Part shown: piece by piece, positions 62,249 through 64,000 of the stretch
How the letters are laid out: the number at the start of each line of letters is the position of its first letter
How positions within the stretch are numbered: the stretch's first letter is position 1
Assembly (NCBI RefSeq): GCF_000246985.2
Contig: NC_022084.1
Span: 1,530,156-1,594,155, forward strand
Direction: 5' to 3'
Length of the DNA stretch: 64,000 bases
Origin: Thermococcus litoralis DSM 5473
Lineage (GTDB): Archaea; Methanobacteriota_B; Thermococci; Thermococcales; Thermococcaceae
Position numbers and translations under genes: made by a program
The notes under the pieces: model-generated
Told to the model about the DNA's origin: nothing
The model's database searches: none
What the model saw: the letters and a program-made list of their open reading frames with translations, nothing else

Positions 62249-64000
62249 TCAGACGTCACACCACTTACTAAAGTCAACTATCATTCTTAGCTTAGCGGTC
62301 TCCACATCTATGATTGGGACTCTAGCGGGAGTTGGGACGATATTGACCATCTTCTGAAACTCCGTTTGGGCTTGCCAAGTTGCCGAGTTTATCAAGAAAA
62401 CTCCCCTGTATATCTGATAATCCAAAACGTGAACATGACCCATCTGAACTAAATCTGGGACACTCTCTATGACAAGCAAATCCTCTGGGTCTGGGGCGAT
62501 GGGCACTTTTCCTCCAAAAGTTGGGGCCAAGTGCCTTAATTTCAAGAGTTGCACCATGGGCTTCACAGGCTGATGGTGGCTCATATTTGGAACATAACTA
62601 ACAACGTCCTCTATTCCTCTTCCGTGAACAATGAGAAACTCTCTTCCGTGTAAATCTATAACGGCAGGGTTGCTTATTATGACAGCATTCTTAAGGTCAT
62701 AGAGGGGTTTTGCATATTCTCTATAAAATTCTGGTTGTGGCAAAGCAGTTCTTGCAGCATCGTGGTTTCCTGGGCCTATGAACATAGTTATATGCTCGGG
62801 GACGTTGGAGAGTAAATTGGCGAGAGCCTCGTATTGATCAAAAATATCCGGTATGCTTAGTTCGTTGTATTGGCCTGGATATATGCCAATTCCATCAACT
62901 ACATCACCGGCTATTATCATGTATTTTATCCTGCTAACTATCTCCTCTTCAGTCTTTGTGTTTACATTGCCGTTTAACCACTCCAAAAACTTCATGAATG
63001 CCTTCTCACAGAACTTGTTGCTTCCTACGTGTATGTCACTTATCAGAACAGCATACACCTTTTCTTCGAGAGGTGGTTTCTCCTTTTTGTACAGCGGGAC
63101 ATCTGGGAGGTAAATGTTTTCCGCAAAAAATATCCCTCTTTTTGAGTACCTCCCCTTGAAAGCCACTACACTGTCGGGCATTATTTCAAAGGCTTTTTTG
63201 TAGTCCTCTTTATCTCTTCCTATGAAGACTTTTATTATCCCGGTTAAGTCCTCAACCTCAAACATGTATCCGTTTCTTGTCTCTCTTTTTGAGTTTACGA
63301 GCCCTATGATCGTTACATCCCCTTCGGGGTTTATGTAGCTGAGTTTCCCTATATCAATAACACCAGAAACTTCGGGATTTTCACGAAGTATTTTTCTCAT
63401 CTTTTTCAGCCTGCTTTTGAAGTAGTTCTCGTAAACCTTAACAATGACCTCTCCTTCCTTAGTTGTTCCGTTTTTAGCCTTTGGTGGCTTGAGCTTAACG
63501 TTTCTCACATCAAATTTAACCTTAAAGTCTGCTTCTATATCTTTGGCAATGAATTCAAATCCCTCTCTCGGAGAAACCTTAAAATCGGCATAAACAGAAT
63601 AAGTTTTCTTTTCTTCTTCAGGTAACTCTTCCTCAGCTACAAGTGGAACACCATACTCATCGAAAATAACCTTTCTTTTAACCTCTCCATTTTCTCCATT
63701 CTCTTCTCCATTGGTCTCAAAAGATTCTTCTGTCTCTTCTTCCCCCGCAAATTCTTCTACAGCTTCTTTATCCTCTTCGAGTGTCTCCACCTCTTCCACA
63801 AGTTCGCTTACGGCTTCTTCACTCGTCTCCTCTATTTCCCCCATTGAGGGCTCTTCGGCAACTTCAGAGGTTAAATGCTGCTCTTGGCTTTCTGGAATTT
63901 CGAGCTTCTCAGCTTCTTTAACCACTTCACTTATAGCTTCACTTACAAAAGTTGGAGCTTCTTCAGCTTCCGAGATTTCTAGCGTTTGCCCTTCTTCAGA
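62249..64000 (-). CDS. polB: DNA polymerase D small subunit DP1 (partial at the right edge)
   Basis: The frame is open to the window edge, so the N-terminus is missing. The visible part begins with a strongly acidic disordered stretch of about 130 residues. An OB fold follows (GDVTIIGLVNSKRETRNGY and VAFKGRYSKRGIFFAENIYL), then a calcineurin-like phosphodiesterase domain with SDIHVGSNKF, AGDVVDGIG, GPGNHDAARTALPQPE, VHGRGIED and GHVH. This domain has 3'-5' proofreading exonuclease activity (Mre11-like) in the family. The end ...MIVDFSKWCDV and the gap of 11 nt to DP2 show an operon. Confidence 0.96.
   Translation of the reverse strand, partial: SEEGQTLEISEAEEAPTFVSEAISEVVKEAEKLEIPESQEQHLTSEVAEEPSMGEIEETSEEAVSELVEEVETLEEDKEAVEEFAGEEETEESFETNGEENGENGEVKRKVIFDEYGVPLVAEEELPEEEKKTYSVYADFKVSPREGFEFIAKDIEADFKVKFDVRNVKLKPPKAKNGTTKEGEVIVKVYENYFKSRLKKMRKILRENPEVSGVIDIGKLSYINPEGDVTIIGLVNSKRETRNGYMFEVEDLTGIIKVFIGRDKEDYKKAFEIMPDSVVAFKGRYSKRGIFFAENIYLPDVPLYKKEKPPLEEKVYAVLISDIHVGSNKFCEKAFMKFLEWLNGNVNTKTEEEIVSRIKYMIIAGDVVDGIGIYPGQYNELSIPDIFDQYEALANLLSNVPEHITMFIGPGNHDAARTALPQPEFYREYAKPLYDLKNAVIISNPAVIDLHGREFLIVHGRGIEDVVSYVPNMSHHQPVKPMVQLLKLRHLAPTFGGKVPIAPDPEDLLVIESVPDLVQMGHVHVLDYQIYRGVFLINSATWQAQTEFQKMVNIVPTPARVPIIDVETAKLRMIVDFSKWCDV

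Noticed and set aside
1-64000. CRISPR array, intact insertion sequence or replication origin
   Set aside because: No series of spaced direct repeats, no transposase gene and no ORB-like cluster with an Orc1/Cdc6 gene was found by eye. Polymerase D genes lie near the origin in some Thermococcales, but the origin itself is not visible here.

Overview
The window reads as chromosome of a low-GC member of the Thermococcales, most likely Thermococcus. The signs are thermosome, archaeal EF-1A, both subunits of DNA polymerase D, a Bud32 kinase, RtcB with archease, an ApgM-type phosphoglycerate mutase, a DUF257 protein, archaeal TATA boxes (some genes look leaderless) and strong GGAGGTGA/GGTGG ribosome binding sites. 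Two tRNAs with encoded CCA lie on the minus strand: Ser(GGA) and Gln(UUG).

Layout. 1-8.3 kb: thermosome 5' end, an IMPACT-family protein, paralogous membrane proteins, a PadR/SdpI pair, Bud32, a MutS-family ATPase, MoaC and YbjQ. 8.4-13.6 kb: a permease remnant, then an ABC-2 export operon with a large NEW3/PEGA surface protein. 13.7-16.9 kb (minus): archease, tRNA/rRNA m5C methylase, a PUA-like partner and RtcB. 17-20 kb: PanB, an aminotransferase, a frameshifted EamA transporter and a PqqD-like protein. 20-22 kb: tRNA-Ser, S10 and EF-1A.

22.1-25.4 kb (minus) is the most interesting block: an apparently undescribed RiPP operon. A 30-residue Cys/Gly-rich precursor, too short for ordinary gene calling, is followed by a PqqD-like leader-binding protein, a radical SAM/SPASM enzyme, an MFS exporter and a transglutaminase-like cysteine peptidase. 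A perfect tandem 14-bp repeat sits upstream of its promoter. Next to it lies a decayed gene with several frameshifts.

28.5-34.8 kb: an operon of a gamma-glutamyl hydrolase-like amidotransferase, an AtuA-like protein (DUF1446), a DUF4387 protein, a YfcC-type transporter, an ornithine/alanine-racemase-like PLP enzyme and an NrpR-like (DUF128) repressor. Two perfect GGAA-N6-TTCC palindromes, the form of the methanogen NrpR operator, lie upstream, one over the predicted transcription start. This suggests a 2-oxoglutarate-type switch on amino-acid or peptide catabolism.

35.7-46 kb: a cobamide salvage region (cbiZ, cobT, btuF-like, cobQ, cobY, cobS, cobZ, cbiB, cobD) with a VapBC pair inserted. 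The divergent cobT/btuF promoter carries the same operator-like element at both predicted starts. 46-53.6 kb: ApgM, HIT protein, DUF257, a frameshifted NhaC antiporter, ThyX, ornithine carbamoyltransferase and a HAD hydrolase. 53.7-57.3 kb: a McrBC-like restriction pair. 57.5-64 kb: tRNA-Gln, a zinc-ribbon protein and DNA polymerase D (DP2, then DP1 running off the right edge). Several genes carry single-base homopolymer frameshifts, so sequencing error should be excluded before calling them pseudogenes.
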